64,000 nt of DNA, taken from the NCBI GenBank assembly GCA_026874595.1, contig CM049308.1, positions 19,338,001 through 19,402,000 on the forward strand, given 5' to 3'. A program made the position numbers and the translations under genes. How positions within the stretch are numbered: position 1 is the first letter of the stretch; each line of letters starts with the position of its first letter. The DNA comes from Sipunculus nudus. Taxonomy: Eukaryota > Annelida > Sipuncula > Golfingiida > Sipunculidae. This document shows, one piece after another, positions 46,201 to 57,900 of this stretch. The notes beneath the pieces were generated by a model. That model saw only the letters and a program-made list of their open reading frames with translations. It made no database searches and was not told the DNA's origin.

Positions 46201-47787
46201 AATTATATTTAGATTCTGATGCAGAGCTGATGCTTTGTTTATGAAGTCTGTTTTTGTTGTTCTGTTTGGAAGTTCGTATATTTATGTCATAACCCAGTTG
46301 GCACTCAACATTTTTTTTTCAATATTGAAAACAAATTCAAATGAGGTTAAGATATTTTTAACTCGTTTTCAACATTAAATCAATGATGATTTGACATTGA
46401 TGGTTCAATGTTGATGATCAACTAGGTTTCAACATTGAATCAATATTGATTTTCCACTAGCAATTCAATCTTAATTTTTCACCAAGTTGTCAATATTGAA
46501 TCAATATTGATTTGACAATCTCTCAATGAATGTTGATGATTCAAGATTGAAGCAATTTTCAATACAACGCTTTTCCAATAATGATGATAAATATTGATTC
46601 AATATTTAATTAATGTTGATTTGCCCACTGGGTATAATACAGATTATTCGAGTCCTTACCTCCGAGTCCGAGAACAAGACTTAGTCCAGGACACGAGAAT
46701 CCAGGTCAGAGTCGCAAAAAAGTCTCGAGTCCAAGTCCAAACTCGTGTCCTATACATCACTGTATGGGTAATACTGGGAATTTAATTTACAGAGCTACAT
46801 TAGAATGTACGTTGCGCATGTTGCGTTTTCAACAAAAATGCTTAATGGGCCTTTCATTATGATCAACATAATTATTGAAAAGTTAGATTGTCACGGAGTA
46901 GATTATATTAGTGACCTGACTGGGGCCTTTAAAACAAATTTGCCTTTCAATAAGGATGTATGTAGACAAAGAAGGCTTGCAGGAGCATTATTATAGACCG
47001 TGGCTGGTTTCAAATTCTCAGCCTAGTATTTTACGAGATTTCCATTTTCGCGATCTCATCGCACAGTAAACCACTCACAGTTGCCTATATACATTAGTAT
47101 CTGACTTATTTAATATGCCCACATAAAAATCACAATTTTAAACACCAATGACTAAAGATTACATCAAACCAGCTGAAATCTTTATTCATTACTGACAGAT
47201 AATAACATGCGTGATGATGGCATGCAATCATCATTTAAATTACCGCTCACATGAAAGAACTTTTATTTACAAAACATCGATCGTTTTCCTTTCGATTTGG
47301 GTAACAATACGCAAGGTTAACGTACGAGATCTTATTTATGCTGCAATATAAATGCCTGTTCAACTGTGTTAATGGACGTCTTATTCACAAAGGCTTTATT
47401 TTCGCAATCAATTTCCTTGCGTGAATACTGCGATTTTGAAACCCTCGCAAACATAAAACCAACAAAAGTATATTCATATTCCAACAGGATCAACCGTACT
47501 TCTACACAAGCAAGAACAGTGTACCCGCTGACCTCAATAACGCCAAACCACAAGCTGCTGCCAGCAAGTCAGACCTGAAGAGTACTGTACCTCAGGCATC
47601 ACCCAGCATCATGGTAGTTTTTATTGGTGGCATCATATTTGTGATGTGCATTTTGGGGGCAGCAGCGAGAGTAGTCGCGAGAGTACGCCGAGAAAACGCT
47701 GTCCTGGACCGGCAGAGGGCCAAGGGTCTGGAAAACCCGGTCTTCCAAATGTACTCCAAAGCGGCGGCCACGAAAGAAGTGCTCTAG
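34630..47787 (+). CDS. PLB1: Membrane phospholipase B / SGNH hydrolase, 13 exons, complete
   Basis: Predicted role: hydrolysis of acyl esters of phospholipids or lysophospholipids at the cell surface. Exons: 34630-34687, 35080-35192, 35909-35966, 36439-36497, 38131-38198, 38554-38600, 39573-39681, 42157-42289, 42810-42967, 43799-43970, 44661-44762, 45806-45877, 47488-47787. All phases agree and give 482 residues. Order: signal peptide (1-16), N-terminal segment, SGNH block I GMGDSVTAG with nucleophile Ser94, block II LNRAVPGAVS (Gly167), block III FIGANDLC (Asn206), block V SPDCFHPSEKGH with Asp339 and His342, then a juxtamembrane part, a transmembrane helix (424-446) and a basic cytoplasmic tail. 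All catalytic residues are present. Vertebrate PLB1 has four tandem lipase units; this gene has one, as in many invertebrate homologues. Introns carry microsatellites and a hAT-like element. Confidence 0.94.
35080..35192 (+). CDS. PLB1: PLB1-like exon 2
   Basis: Residues 20-57 (RNTFQTRWEALLQRYKSD onward). Acceptor ACTGCAG with a weak pyrimidine tract; an upstream TTTCAG at 34966 would put a stop in frame. Donor GTAAGT. Confidence 0.82.
35286..35362. repeat. (TA)n microsatellite in PLB1 intron 2
   Basis: About 38 uninterrupted TA units. Confidence 0.97.
35909..35966 (+). CDS. PLB1: PLB1-like exon 3
   Basis: Residues 58-76, PFQLSFNCSVETSPTRPTS. Flanked by CGGCAG and GTAAGA; ends in phase 1. 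Confidence 0.88.
36439..36497 (+). CDS. PLB1: PLB1-like exon 4: catalytic Ser block
   Basis: Residues 77-96, VHTLRPADINVVVGMGDSVT. Contains the GDS nucleophile motif (Ser94). A (GA)n tract starts 9 bases after the donor. Confidence 0.93.
36507..36556. repeat. (GA)n microsatellite in PLB1 intron 3-4 region
   Basis: About 25 GA units starting 9 bases after the exon 4 donor. Confidence 0.97.
36709..37618. mobile_element. Possible TIR element in PLB1 intron 4
   Basis: AGGGTGCCTTTCCATG near 36709 and the near-inverse GGAAAGGCAGCCTT near 37600 could be ends of one element. A related end, ATGGAAAGGCAGCCTA, occurs at about 40463-40478. Target duplications could not be fixed, so this is tentative. 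Confidence 0.35.
38131..38198 (+). CDS. PLB1: PLB1-like exon 5
   Basis: Residues 97-118, starting AGMGIRAQDIIDVALQQRGK. Acceptor TTTTAAG, donor GTAGGT; ends in phase 2. Confidence 0.88.
38554..38600 (+). CDS. PLB1: PLB1-like exon 6
   Basis: 47-nt exon, residues 119-134. The junction reads W-C-C-G-G-D; most relatives have a Ser/Ile-Gly-Gly-Asp here. Acceptor TTTACCAG, donor GTATGT. Confidence 0.85.
39573..39681 (+). CDS. PLB1: PLB1-like exon 7: SGNH block II
   Basis: Residues 135-170: LLRKFNPGLKGFSTGEGS, then WLNRAVPGAVS, the oxyanion-hole Gly segment. Acceptor TTATTAG, donor GTACGT. Confidence 0.92.
40497..40539. repeat. (TA)n microsatellite in PLB1 intron 7
   Basis: Uninterrupted AT run next to the GGCAGCCTA-ended segment. 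Confidence 0.95.
40905..41040. mobile_element. Diverged or truncated end of a GAGTCC-type element
   Basis: CAGTGTTCTAGTTGGG and CTACACAATCTGAGTCC, followed by an array of AAGTCC/GAGTCC hexamers, match the left end of the element at 46003-46762. The right end was not found. Confidence 0.55.
42157..42289 (+). CDS. PLB1: PLB1-like exon 8: SGNH block III
   Basis: Residues 171-215, with WKLLNLFIGANDLCISCDDP, containing the GxND oxyanion Asn. Acceptor CCAACAG, donor GTAAGT. Confidence 0.94.
42810..42967 (+). CDS. PLB1: PLB1-like exon 9
   Basis: Residues 216-267, including ALDKLRDAIPRAFVNVIPVF and a Cys in FICDVVH. Donor GTAAGG, phase 2. Confidence 0.92.
43222..43259. repeat. (TA)n microsatellite in PLB1 intron 9
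   Basis: Uninterrupted AT run. Confidence 0.94.
43799..43970 (+). CDS. PLB1: PLB1-like exon 10
   Basis: Residues 268-325, with ACPC then LAYFDRLNELINTGRYDTRD and FTVVLQTM. Acceptor AATACAG, donor GTACGC. Confidence 0.92.
44285..44550 (+). repeat. Dispersed repeat shared with PAN intron 1
   Basis: GGAATGCAAGCCTCCGCCAT, TCTTATTCGGCCCATATTCC, GATCCACAC and GATTCCGTTCATGATTGCG appear in the order seen at 20460-20720 and 29275-29560. It lies in PLB1 intron 10, just upstream of exon 11. Confidence 0.8.
44661..44762 (+). CDS. PLB1: PLB1-like exon 11: catalytic Asp-His block V
   Basis: Residues 326-359, YWSPDCFHPSEKGHQAAAIA. Asp339 and His342 complete the triad with Ser94. Acceptor GGTTTCAG, donor GTAAGG. 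Confidence 0.94.
45806..45877 (+). CDS. PLB1: PLB1-like exon 12
   Basis: Residues 360-383, LIPVGQKPFSSDEKFVENVS then CPSK. 72 nt, phase 0 to 0. Confidence 0.88.
45995..46770. mobile_element. hAT-like non-autonomous element with GAGTCC arrays
   Basis: The element at 46003-46762 (760 bp) begins CAGTGATGTGGCGAGTCC and ends TATACATCACTG. Flanks TTTGGGTA (45995-46002) and TATGGGTA (46763-46770) differ at one base, consistent with an aged 8-bp hAT target duplication. Subterminal zones are arrays of GAGTCC/AAGTCC hexamers. The middle is a set of TCAATATTGAATCAATATTG-type repeats. It lies in PLB1 intron 12 and has no transposase. Confidence 0.85.
46370..46625. repeat. TTGA/TCAA-type palindromic repeats inside the element
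   Basis: Repeated TCAATATTGAATCAATATTGA variants, each self-complementary, fill the centre of the GAGTCC element. Confidence 0.75.
47488..47787 (+). CDS. PLB1: PLB1-like exon 13: transmembrane helix and tail
   Basis: Residues 384-482. A juxtamembrane linker is followed by IMVVFIGGIIFVMCILGAAA and then a basic stop-transfer segment (RVVARVRRENAV). The tail ends in AATKEVL and a TAG at 47785-47787. Confidence 0.9.
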   Translation, partial: DQPYFYTSKNSVPADLNNAKPQAAASKSDLKSTVPQASPSIMVVFIGGIIFVMCILGAAARVVARVRRENAVLDRQRAKGLENPVFQMYSKAAATKEVL

Positions 47788-47973
47788 ACAGTTCAATACA
47801 AACGAACAGATATGATCATCTGAATGTAAATTTATTGTGAACAAGTTTTCAAACATTATACAGTTGATCCGTTATGAAATCATATATCTATAATTAACCG
47901 ACCTGTGAATTCTGTCTGATGATTTTTCAACCCCCTTCATTAAAGAGACATGATATTACGTTACAGTTTTGTG

Positions 47974-47979
47974 AATAAA
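47974..47979 (+). terminator. PLB1: Polyadenylation signal of the PLB1-like gene
   Basis: AATAAA 187 nt after the stop codon, the first canonical signal in the 3' flank. Confidence 0.6.
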
Positions 47980-48566
47980 TTAAATATGCATTGTTTTGTA
48001 TTTTGCTTGCTTATTTCCATAACGATCATTTGATAGTGATATTAGTCTATTATCGACATCATTTTTGCTTTAACTTTAACAATATCATTCTGCTATTCAT
48101 TTAAACTTAAAAGTCTTATCATTTGCTCATCTGATGTGGCTAAATTAAAACCTTACAAATATTAGAAGATTGTATCTGGTCACACGTTTCACAGTATAAA
48201 TTAATTTTACCACCTTTCACATCAATTAACCATGAAGGTTCCGTATATTCTCCAATCCATGACAGATTTCAATTACACGACCTGCAATGTCAATATGCAT
48301 ATGATAATGCTGTCTTTTTGAGAAATTTCATATTTTTTCCCCCGAAAATGGAAGACTAAAAGCCTCTAAAATCCACAGAGCAAACTCACAAAGATATGTT
48401 ATGCACACCCTTCTGGTGCGTATATTTCTTATGCAAATGATTTTCCTTTATGAACTCATACAGCTCTGATAACTGTAATTAAATGATCCAAATCTTAAAG
48501 AATCTGATCAGAAACACAATAACACAAGCACATAGTCACACACGCTGTGTGAGACAACAGTGAATA

Positions 48567-48600
<34 letters not shown>

Positions 48601-48937
48601 GTACAGTATTACACATTTTTTAATAACATTATATTACCGAATATATTAATCACATCATTTGATATTTTCTTGTGCATTGACTGTACCAGATTATAGATTA
48701 TTATATGGAATATATTTATATTGAATTTCTCCGTTGGAACCATATACAATTTTAATATGATACAAAATGAATGCACAAAAATCGTCGAGCGTGGACTGAG
48801 CAAATATTTACAGGAATATTTCACCTATCCAAAATAAATGCAAAATTTCAACATTATACAAATTAAACCACAATTCTGCAAAACTGTAGGAAAACATGAT
48901 TAACAAATTTTTCTTGTTAGTGATTTTCTTCTGGCAA
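47980..48937. other. Intergenic between convergent PLB1-like and TOP6BL-like genes
   Basis: About 1 kb that holds both 3' flanks and an (ATT)n run at 48569-48600. A minus-strand ATTAAA (plus-strand TTTAAT at about 48750) could be the TOP6BL-like polyadenylation signal. No gene was seen. Confidence 0.5.
48569..48600. repeat. (ATT)n microsatellite
   Basis: About ten ATT units. Confidence 0.95.
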
Positions 48938-48985
48938 CTACTCTCCCCACTCCAGCTCTGTCAGCCAATCAGTGTTCTCGTCATT
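48938..48985 (-). CDS. TOP6BL: TOP6BL-like last exon: C-terminal tail
   Basis: NDENTDWLTELEWGE then TAG. It is 2.9 kb from the previous exon but in matching phase, after a TTTTTTTCAG acceptor. An acidic amphipathic helix with Trp585, Leu586, Leu589 and Trp591. Confidence 0.82.
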   Translation of the reverse strand, partial: NDENTDWLTELEWGE

Positions 48986-51900
48986 CTGAAAAAAAAGGGA
49001 AAAAGTACTGTTTCTGAGATTTATATGTATATCTGTAAGCTATATTAAAGAGAAGGAACCACAGACAGACTGCACAATTTGAAAATGCAGCCCTTTTAAA
49101 AGTTAATTTTTAGCTCATTTGACTGAAAGTCATTTTAGCTATAGCGATCACTCTTTGTCCATTGTCTGTCCATCCGTCTGGTCGTCCGTTAACAAGGCAC
49201 AAGTCATAACCGCTGGACCTAGAAACTTCTTACTAAACACCCAAATATGTCCATAAAATATCTCCTTGGACACCTGAAATTAGGTCACTGCTACCTATAT
49301 TCTCCAAGCTGTGGGGCTCGAAAGTACCCCCAGAATAATTTAAAATCTGATACAAAAACTCCAGTATCTGAATAACTAATGCATTTATTGCCATGATTCT
49401 TTCCATGCATATTGATCATGAAGTGCTTCATTAGTTCCTGAAGACTGGTCGTGCCACCTGAAAAAATTTTAACACATTTTTTCTTAATTTTAGAACTTGA
49501 AGTGAAGCAGTCTGACTGTTTATACGGCACAAACCATAACCGTTAGACCTAGAAACTTCTGACTGTATACCCAGAGGGGGTCCCAGGCTAATCTCCTTTG
49601 AAACCTGAAACTAGGTCATGGTGACCTATATTTTGAAAATAACAGGCTAAAAGCATGATTTTGAGCACCCAGAGGGTCAGGTAGGGCTCAAATTTTAACT
49701 ATAAGGCCATGCAGGGAGGTCCTTGGTAGATCTCCGAGGAAACAGAAATTAGGTCATGGTGACCTATATTCTCTGAACTATAGGCCATAAACATGATTTT
49801 GAGCACCTAGAGATTCAGACGGGGCACAAATTGTAACCTTATGACATTCAGAGAGGTCCTGGGTAAATCTCCATAGAAACCTGACATTAAGTCATGGTGA
49901 CCTATATAATATTCTGCAAACTAGGGGTTAAAAACATGATTTTGAGCACCTTGAAAGTCAAATGGGTACAGATTGTATCTGATAGGCCTAGAAATCTTCT
50001 AACACAACATCATGGGAGGTTTTGGGCAAATCTCCGTGGAAACCTCAAACTAGGTCAGGGACGGTGACCTATATTCTGCAAGATATGTGAAAGGACATGA
50101 TTTGAGCACCCTATTATAATAGACAGATTTGCCTGAATTGTATTACAGTTGGTCCTATAGCAACTTTTATTTTAATGAAGGTGTAGGCAGGTCCCTGTGA
50201 AAGCTTCTTGGAAACCTGAAATAATGTCACTGTGACCTATATTCTGTGAGCAAGATGTCAAGCCTACTTTGATGTAGAAATGAGCAGTTTGTTTTGGTTT
50301 TGTGGAAGTTGATGGGTAAGTTTATAAAGCAAGTGATGTTGTCCCGTTTAACTTTTCAAAGTGACATATTTATCTGATTGTTTATTTAAGAGCTGGAATA
50401 TATAACTAATAATTTAAAGGCCTTTAAGTAAATGCTCCTGAGCAGTACTTTAAAATGACAAGCAAGTTTATTCCTTATTTCATAACCAACTGAACAAGTT
50501 TTAACTCTGAATTTTGGTGAACAATATGTAACAGTCTCTTTTTACCACAAACATCTTAAGATTCTTTTTTTATAGTTACTGTTTATTCTTCTATTAACTG
50601 ATTAACAGACATTATGGAGCTATTTTTCATAATGCTCCCAACCTGAAGTTTATTTTGGTATATGGTATAGGCTTGTAAATTGTGCAAAACTTGGAAATTT
50701 ATTTGTCTCGAAAATGGTGAACAAAATGTAAAGTACAGATAACGTACATACTGATAGCCCTATAAATAGCATTTTTACATCCATATTAGTTCCAAAAAGG
50801 ATACAAAATACTTAAGGCATGAGGTCTTTACAGACTAAATAAGAGACAAGCATATATTCATGTTGATTCCATTATATTTGTTAGAGTGAACGTTTCTGCC
50901 AAGCAGTCACACCATCACAGTATTAATTGCCTAGTCATGACGACCATGACATTATTTCTATGCTTTTTACAATAAATTTGAAGTTGCATATGTACCCTGA
51001 TTTGTTAGCTATCAGTTCTACTGAATAAATCATACAATCACTTCATAGAGACACAGTAATTGTCCAAACATAGTCACAGTAAATTTGTACACTGCAGACG
51101 TTTTTCTAGGAAATCTTGTCAAGATATATTGCTTGAGAAAACACAGAAGGAGAGTCAGTAGAAGGACATGTAACATAAATGAAAGGGCATTATGTGTTAA
51201 TTTTTTAAGTTAAAATTTTGGAGTTTATCACACAAGAGGTTGCTGAGATAATGCATGTATTGTGAAAAAGTGCTTCATGGTAAAAAAGACCATTCAAGGT
51301 TTAAGAATACAGATGAAATATAAAAAATTTCTATGTTTAATATTTTATCTTGTCTCTAAAAATGAAGTAAGAGCCTTTAAACTTCTCCTAAGGATAGACC
51401 AACCCCAGTAAATAATAATAAATGTTTTTTTTTTTAAATGGTCAAAATGACCCATGTGAAAAAAAGTGATCATTTATTAGAAATATGATAAATATAATTA
51501 CATGATCATACATGTATATTTAATTTAATCACAAACACTAAGAATCTACTTGCATACAGGAACACCTGTATAATGCAGATTTAAGGCCATGCTGCTGTGA
51601 TAACCAGTTTTTTTAACATATTTAGACTTAAAATATATAGCAGACAAGGCAAACTCGTTTTTAAAACATGGAATATAACACTAGTTACAAAAACCAAGGC
51701 AAGGCAGTCACCATGGCTTGGATGATGGTGTTTGGTAGTCTGTAGAAACTCGTTAACACAGCCACTGTTGGTGTCCTCAAAAGTAGGGGTTTAGAGGAAG
51801 TTTAAGGTATGTATCTAGTATATAACAAGTCTCACTTCAGACAATATTATGGCAAAGTTTAGAGCAATTGTCTCATGCTGTCAAGCAGGGGGGAAATAGG

Positions 51901-54900
51901 CTGCTGCAACATGTATTACCTCATCAGGTGGGTTAGGGGCTGATGGAGAAAGCATCTTCATGGATAGCTCCAAGTCTTCTAGTTCACAGAAATCATTCCG
52001 CTGTAGTTTTCTGGGAGGAGACTTAAAACATTCCTGAGCCAGGGTGTCCCAATCTCCCTCCTCTGGCAGAGAGTTACCCTGCAGAAAATATCATGCAAAG
52101 TAAGGAGCTAAGGCTGAGACATGATAAAAACAGACAGAGGTGGATAGCAGGCCCTAAATATCATGTACTGATTTTTACGACTCAGAGAAAACATGACATA
52201 TTATTTTCTTCTACATTTGCATTCATGCAACTTAAAATAAATAAGTGTATAAGGTTTTGGCCACAGCCCTATTCCAAGTTCCAACAGGCAAGCTCGATAT
52301 ACCAGATTACCTTGGCAAAATCAGCATCTGATAAAATTCTTAATATGCAACTTAAAATTCATTTATTATGTAGTAATTCCTGGTATTTTTTTTTATTTAT
52401 CTTTGTTCCATATGTTATGTTTTTTTAAATTTTGCCAAAGGCATAATGGTGACTGCCAGTTCATACTTTAATCTGAACAAATTTTGTTAAAAGGAAAAAC
52501 CTGGTGCACATTGAAACAAGGAACAAACAAAACTTAAACACATTTTTTCTGTAGCAATGCAGAATTGAAAACTAAAATTTATCTTTGAGACATACCTCTT
52601 AAAATCTAATAAACCTGAGATAAATATGAAAGTGATGTCATATTGTCACTATTGTATGTATTTTAAGGTATCTGTGTGTGCTGTTATGGCTCAGCAACAC
52701 CACACTGAAGGTTTAAAGACACAAGGAAAGAAAGCAAATCCCACAAGAAAACAGTTATTACAAAGTGAGCACAAAGACTTCAACAGATTGGGAACCTAAT
52801 GAAATGAATGTATTAATTAATTGCTGTGTTAAGAACAAAGGGAAGAAAATATATTAAAATTATAATTCAAAAAGTGAAAACATACTTAAAAGCATATACC
52901 TTTACGTAAAAGAGGCTGCATCAAATTAAATTTTTTTATGCAACAAAGTTTTTAAAAGATACTAACCAGTCTTGACTGACAGGGACTGTCATAACTTCTG
53001 CTGGCTGAGGGTTCTGGCTGTGACAGACTTGCTTTACTTTGAGATAAAGTCAGTTCTGTTCTACTGAAGGAATAATGTGGTATAAATGTTTCCCTTGGAA
53101 CAACAGGCTGATGGCTCTGACATGTATTCACACTCAGGTTCTGAGTCGTAGCTTGTGTGTACAACTGTTGCTTATTCATCTCTGATGGTGTACAAGAACC
53201 GTTCTTGAGGTCTGGCTTTTCATTCAATATTCTTTCTTGCTGATTTGGCTCTTTCTGTAACTCAGGATAAAGGGAATATTTCAGAATAATCAAATAAATC
53301 AATGCTATTACACTTACATATACTATTACCTATGATTGCTGTCATGTCTGAAGCAAAGGAATTATTCAGGACTTTGTAAGCAATGTTTAATTTGTAGCAG
53401 GAAAACTACAGCACTACAATGTCAATGAAACAAAGCCTTGAAAACAGTCTCACTTGACTGAAGCCACAAGAAGTTCCAAGGAGCTCCATACAATTCATGA
53501 AATTTCCAGTTTATGAAGTCAAGTGGACATCCATGTTTACACAGGTGATTGTCAAGGACCAGGTGTACTTTCTCTCTTCAGATACTTCCCATAACATTTA
53601 CTTATCTTGTATTTTTTAATTATTCTTCAATTGTTCTCGTTAATAGGATCTTATGTGACTTGAAAAATGTAGTGTCTCATACATGATAACAGACGTAGAA
53701 CATAATGTTAATAAAAAAACTAAATTTAACCATTACAGAAGGTATACAGAGTTAATGCTAAATGACAACAAGAGCACCAAGGGTGCATAATACGCCCATC
53801 ATATGTCTTGTGATGTCTGACCTCATTAAATTTATGTGAATTTCCTGGGAATTTGATTCAGCAGAGAAAGTCTAATAATTAATGTTTATGACGAGTTTCA
53901 TGAAATCCATCAGATTTTTGTTAAGTCATCATGACACCACCAAACTATGGTAACCTTCGACATCATTATATATGCATGGATTTTTCCAAGAATCAAATTT
54001 GGTCCAGATAATCAATGATAAGAAGTTATGGTGAGTTTCATGAAAAACTGTCAAATCCCTGGAATGTTATATATTGTGGTGAAACTAAATGTTAATGGAT
54101 GGACATCGGACAGACTGACCATTGGTATACCATTATACATCCTTGTCACAGATGGGCATATAATATAAACAAGAAATTCACCTGGAAGTGCGGTGTCCTT
54201 TCTAAAGAAGTTATTGGGGACTGAACCTGGAACTTCTGCTGGGCAATCTTCCACAGGCCACATTCAAGGTTCTCTTTCATGTCGCTGGTTGTTCTTGCCT
54301 ATATGGAGATTAATTTTACAATAGATAGATTAACTTAAAAAGTAAAGTTAAATATTCAGACTGGTGATAAAAACATGCACCATAATTGCACTATGAAAGA
54401 TTGTGTATCAACAGCAAGGGAACTTATTAAACTAAAGTTGGTACCATCATTATAAGTCAATACATAGAAGAAGGTTTTTGCATATAGGGCGTGTCCTACC
54501 AATCAAGCAATTAAAGTGTAATTAGTTATGGGAAATTATGAATACAGAACAGACATCCCAGCAATAATTAACTCAAATCTCTGCTCGTGTTGTTTGCTAA
54601 TCCAAGTAACCAGAATGAACAAGCCGGACAGACCAAGAATGCATCCAGCTCCAAACTTTAAACACCTGCTCTAGCTGGTCTGGTTCTTGGCCGTGTACCA
54701 GAACCAGTGAAATCAGACCTGGTGGTGTAACCTTGAATACCTTGCTGTAAAAAGAAGGGTTAAAACAAAAAGAGATATCCAACATCATGCAGTGCATAAA
54801 CTCGGTGTAAGGAGTGTATGTGATATCACATCATAGAGCCTGTGCTTTAAACTTTTACCCCTGACACCACTTACACCAACAAATGCACGGAAAATGGTGC

Positions 54901-57900
54901 ATAATATGCATATCACTTTTCTTGTGAATTCTGACTTCATTAAATATGCATCAATTTTGCTGAGATTGTATTTGAAATGAGAATCTGTATTGGTTAATAT
55001 TCATAATGAGTTTCATGAAAATCCATCAGATTTTTGGTAAGTCATCACAGTGCCACCAAAGTCTGGTGACCTTTGCCCTCATTATATATGCACAGATTTT
55101 TCTAGAAATCACACTTAGGCGAGATATTAAATTGATTAATATTTCTATTTAGTTGCATCAAAATCCATCATATTCCTGGTAAGTTATCACGGTGACACCA
55201 CAAAGTAGCCTTGTCACCTCTGACCTTATTGAATATGCATGGATTTTGCCCATAATCAAACTCAGGTGAGATGATCTTTAGTGGTAAGTAGTTAGTTTTA
55301 TGAAAATCCATCAAAGCCCCGGTATTAAGTTATGGCGATCGACACTTAAAGTTAACGGATTGATGAACATATGGACGGACCATGGGTAGACCATACAGCT
55401 CATCATGGACGGGCCTATAAAAAATGACTGACCATGTGATGCACTTGCTCACCTTCATTGAACTGAAGCAGCGCTCCCTGAATTCCTGGTTGGTGCTGTG
55501 AAGCACGATGCCTCCCACAGATTTAGTGATGGTTGTGATTGCCTGGGCTACCTGGGTCTGTCTCTAAATATATACACATTTACACAGAGTTATTGTTTAA
55601 AATACCTTTCAGTTTTTTCTAAAGTGCATAGACCAGTTTCCTTAAACAATGCCCCATATTATATCAGACTTTTATAGCAGTTTGTCACATACAGTGTTCT
55701 GCTTAAATGAGGAGACAAGTACTTGTAGGCAGAAAATTGGTTTGATTGGCTTTTGATAGAATAGATGAATTGTAATTTTCAAATATTCATCATGGAACTT
55801 ATTCCACTAAAATGACAGAAGCATTATACAAATTATTTTTAATTAGAGACAACAAGTAACGTTGTTCTTCCAGCATAAAAAGAACCAAATTACAGTAATC
55901 CAGCCACATTCAAGATCACCATGTACATCATGTTTATTGAAAATCTATGTAGTAATAAATGAAGACAAATATGGCTCTTTGGCATATATACAATTACTGG
56001 AAAATGGAGATTACACATGAGAGCATAAGATATAGAGTTTAAGAACATGTAAGAAACTGGTTTTATATGTGTCATTATGTTATCCATAATTTTATTCTTC
56101 AAGGCATGTAAAAAGGATAATTATGAAAAAACAACTTATCCCTGATACAATTAAATAGGGGTTAAATGAGGCTTACATGTGACTTGTCCGAGTAATTTGT
56201 GAGTAGTTTATTGAGAGCTGAAGTGACAGCACGACGAATCTTGCTGCTGTGGTGGAGAATCAAATATCCAAGATGGCTCCTCAGTGAATTTAAACAGTCT
56301 GAAAATATACATAAACTTGAATACTCACATGCTGAGTGTTTGTGTGTGCACATATACAGCTGCTAGTGTGCAAGTCTAGTCATTCCCTTCACAGTTCATG
56401 GAAACCATCAGAATTATCAGAAAATATGAATATTTTTTTTTGGTGAAAATATTTAAAATGTTAATTTTTGGTAGAATTTATATTAAAATTTATTTTAAAA
56501 TATTTTTTTTCAGAAATCCCTTCTTGAAAAATAATCTTTCATCTATGGCTAAGCAGAACAAACACAAAACTTTCATTCTGTATTTATATTTTTAATGTAA
56601 ATTATTATACTTAAAATGTTTAGGCATAGACATCCTAAAAAAATGAAACTGTACTTAAACTATACAGTCACAGAAGGTGAAGTGTGTGAGAAGATGATGC
56701 AATTTCAAAAAAAGAACAGCTAAAAATAAGAACTTCCAATTTAAGTAATTTTAATAGTATTGAAACAGTGTCTGTATTCAGCTGAATGTGAGTGTTATTA
56801 CAGATAGATTAAATAATAGAAAATATATCTAACCAGAGACAGCAGAATAGCTGGCAGAGTGTCCTTTCACAGTATCTATAATGATGAACAGCTGAATGGC
56901 ATGCTGGTTCTGATCCTCCCTCTCTGCAGCATCAATGGCATTGTCCATCCCTCTTAGAGTGTACACTACATCCTGATGTACAACCCCTGCATGTATCAAT
57001 AAAGGTTAATTGCTGTATAATATACTGTGTCCACTAAATAAAAATTTCATACCTAGAAAGCATGACAAAACAAAAACTTGTGAAGGAACCTATTCACATA
57101 CCAGATGTGTTAAATAAACATTAAATATAGGGTTTTCTCTTTTTAAATATTATGGTATCTGCTTAAATTTCTTTCTAAAATGGTTTGCTTACCCTTGTAC
57201 ATAAACAAAGCATGCACACAACCTTGTAGCCACACCATGGAACTTCACAAATCAACATCGTTTAAATTTCTAACAGATGTTTTTCTTTCATGTTATGTCT
57301 CCTTGTTTGTCGGCATGTGCAACATTGGACCTCTGGTCATGCACTGGCAGTCTTGTTATGGTAAAACAGATGCACGTGGACTGTATTTATTCCCACACAG
57401 AACCATAACAATGTATAAAACAGGTAAACTGGAGATAGTAAGTTTATGTGCCAGGATGATTTTGCAAGGAAACTTTTACATTTATCCAAAATGAACTTAT
57501 ACAAGATAATGCACCTATACTTTCAAATGTATTATTTAAAAATACTGATCTCTAAGATTCAGTCTTGGTTTAAACTATGAAACAAAGTAACAAAGAGCCC
57601 GTGCAGTAGGGTCTGCACACACCTGTCTTCCTGTCTTATGGTTTATTTTTTTTAATAGATAAAAAAAGTTGCTGACCTGACTCTGCAGCTGTGGTTTCTT
57701 GTTCCTGTATCTGTAACTCGTAATCACTCAGTCTGAGCACACTCTCAATGTGAAGGTCATTACATGACCTTGACCCTGTCATGAGGGGTACACCTTGTGG
57801 TCCATAGAATAATATATTGGAATGTTAAGGAAAAATCAGAGAAAATTACTTGGTTGTCTTTGATAAAAAAAGATGTAACATAAATCAACGAAAATGTGTG

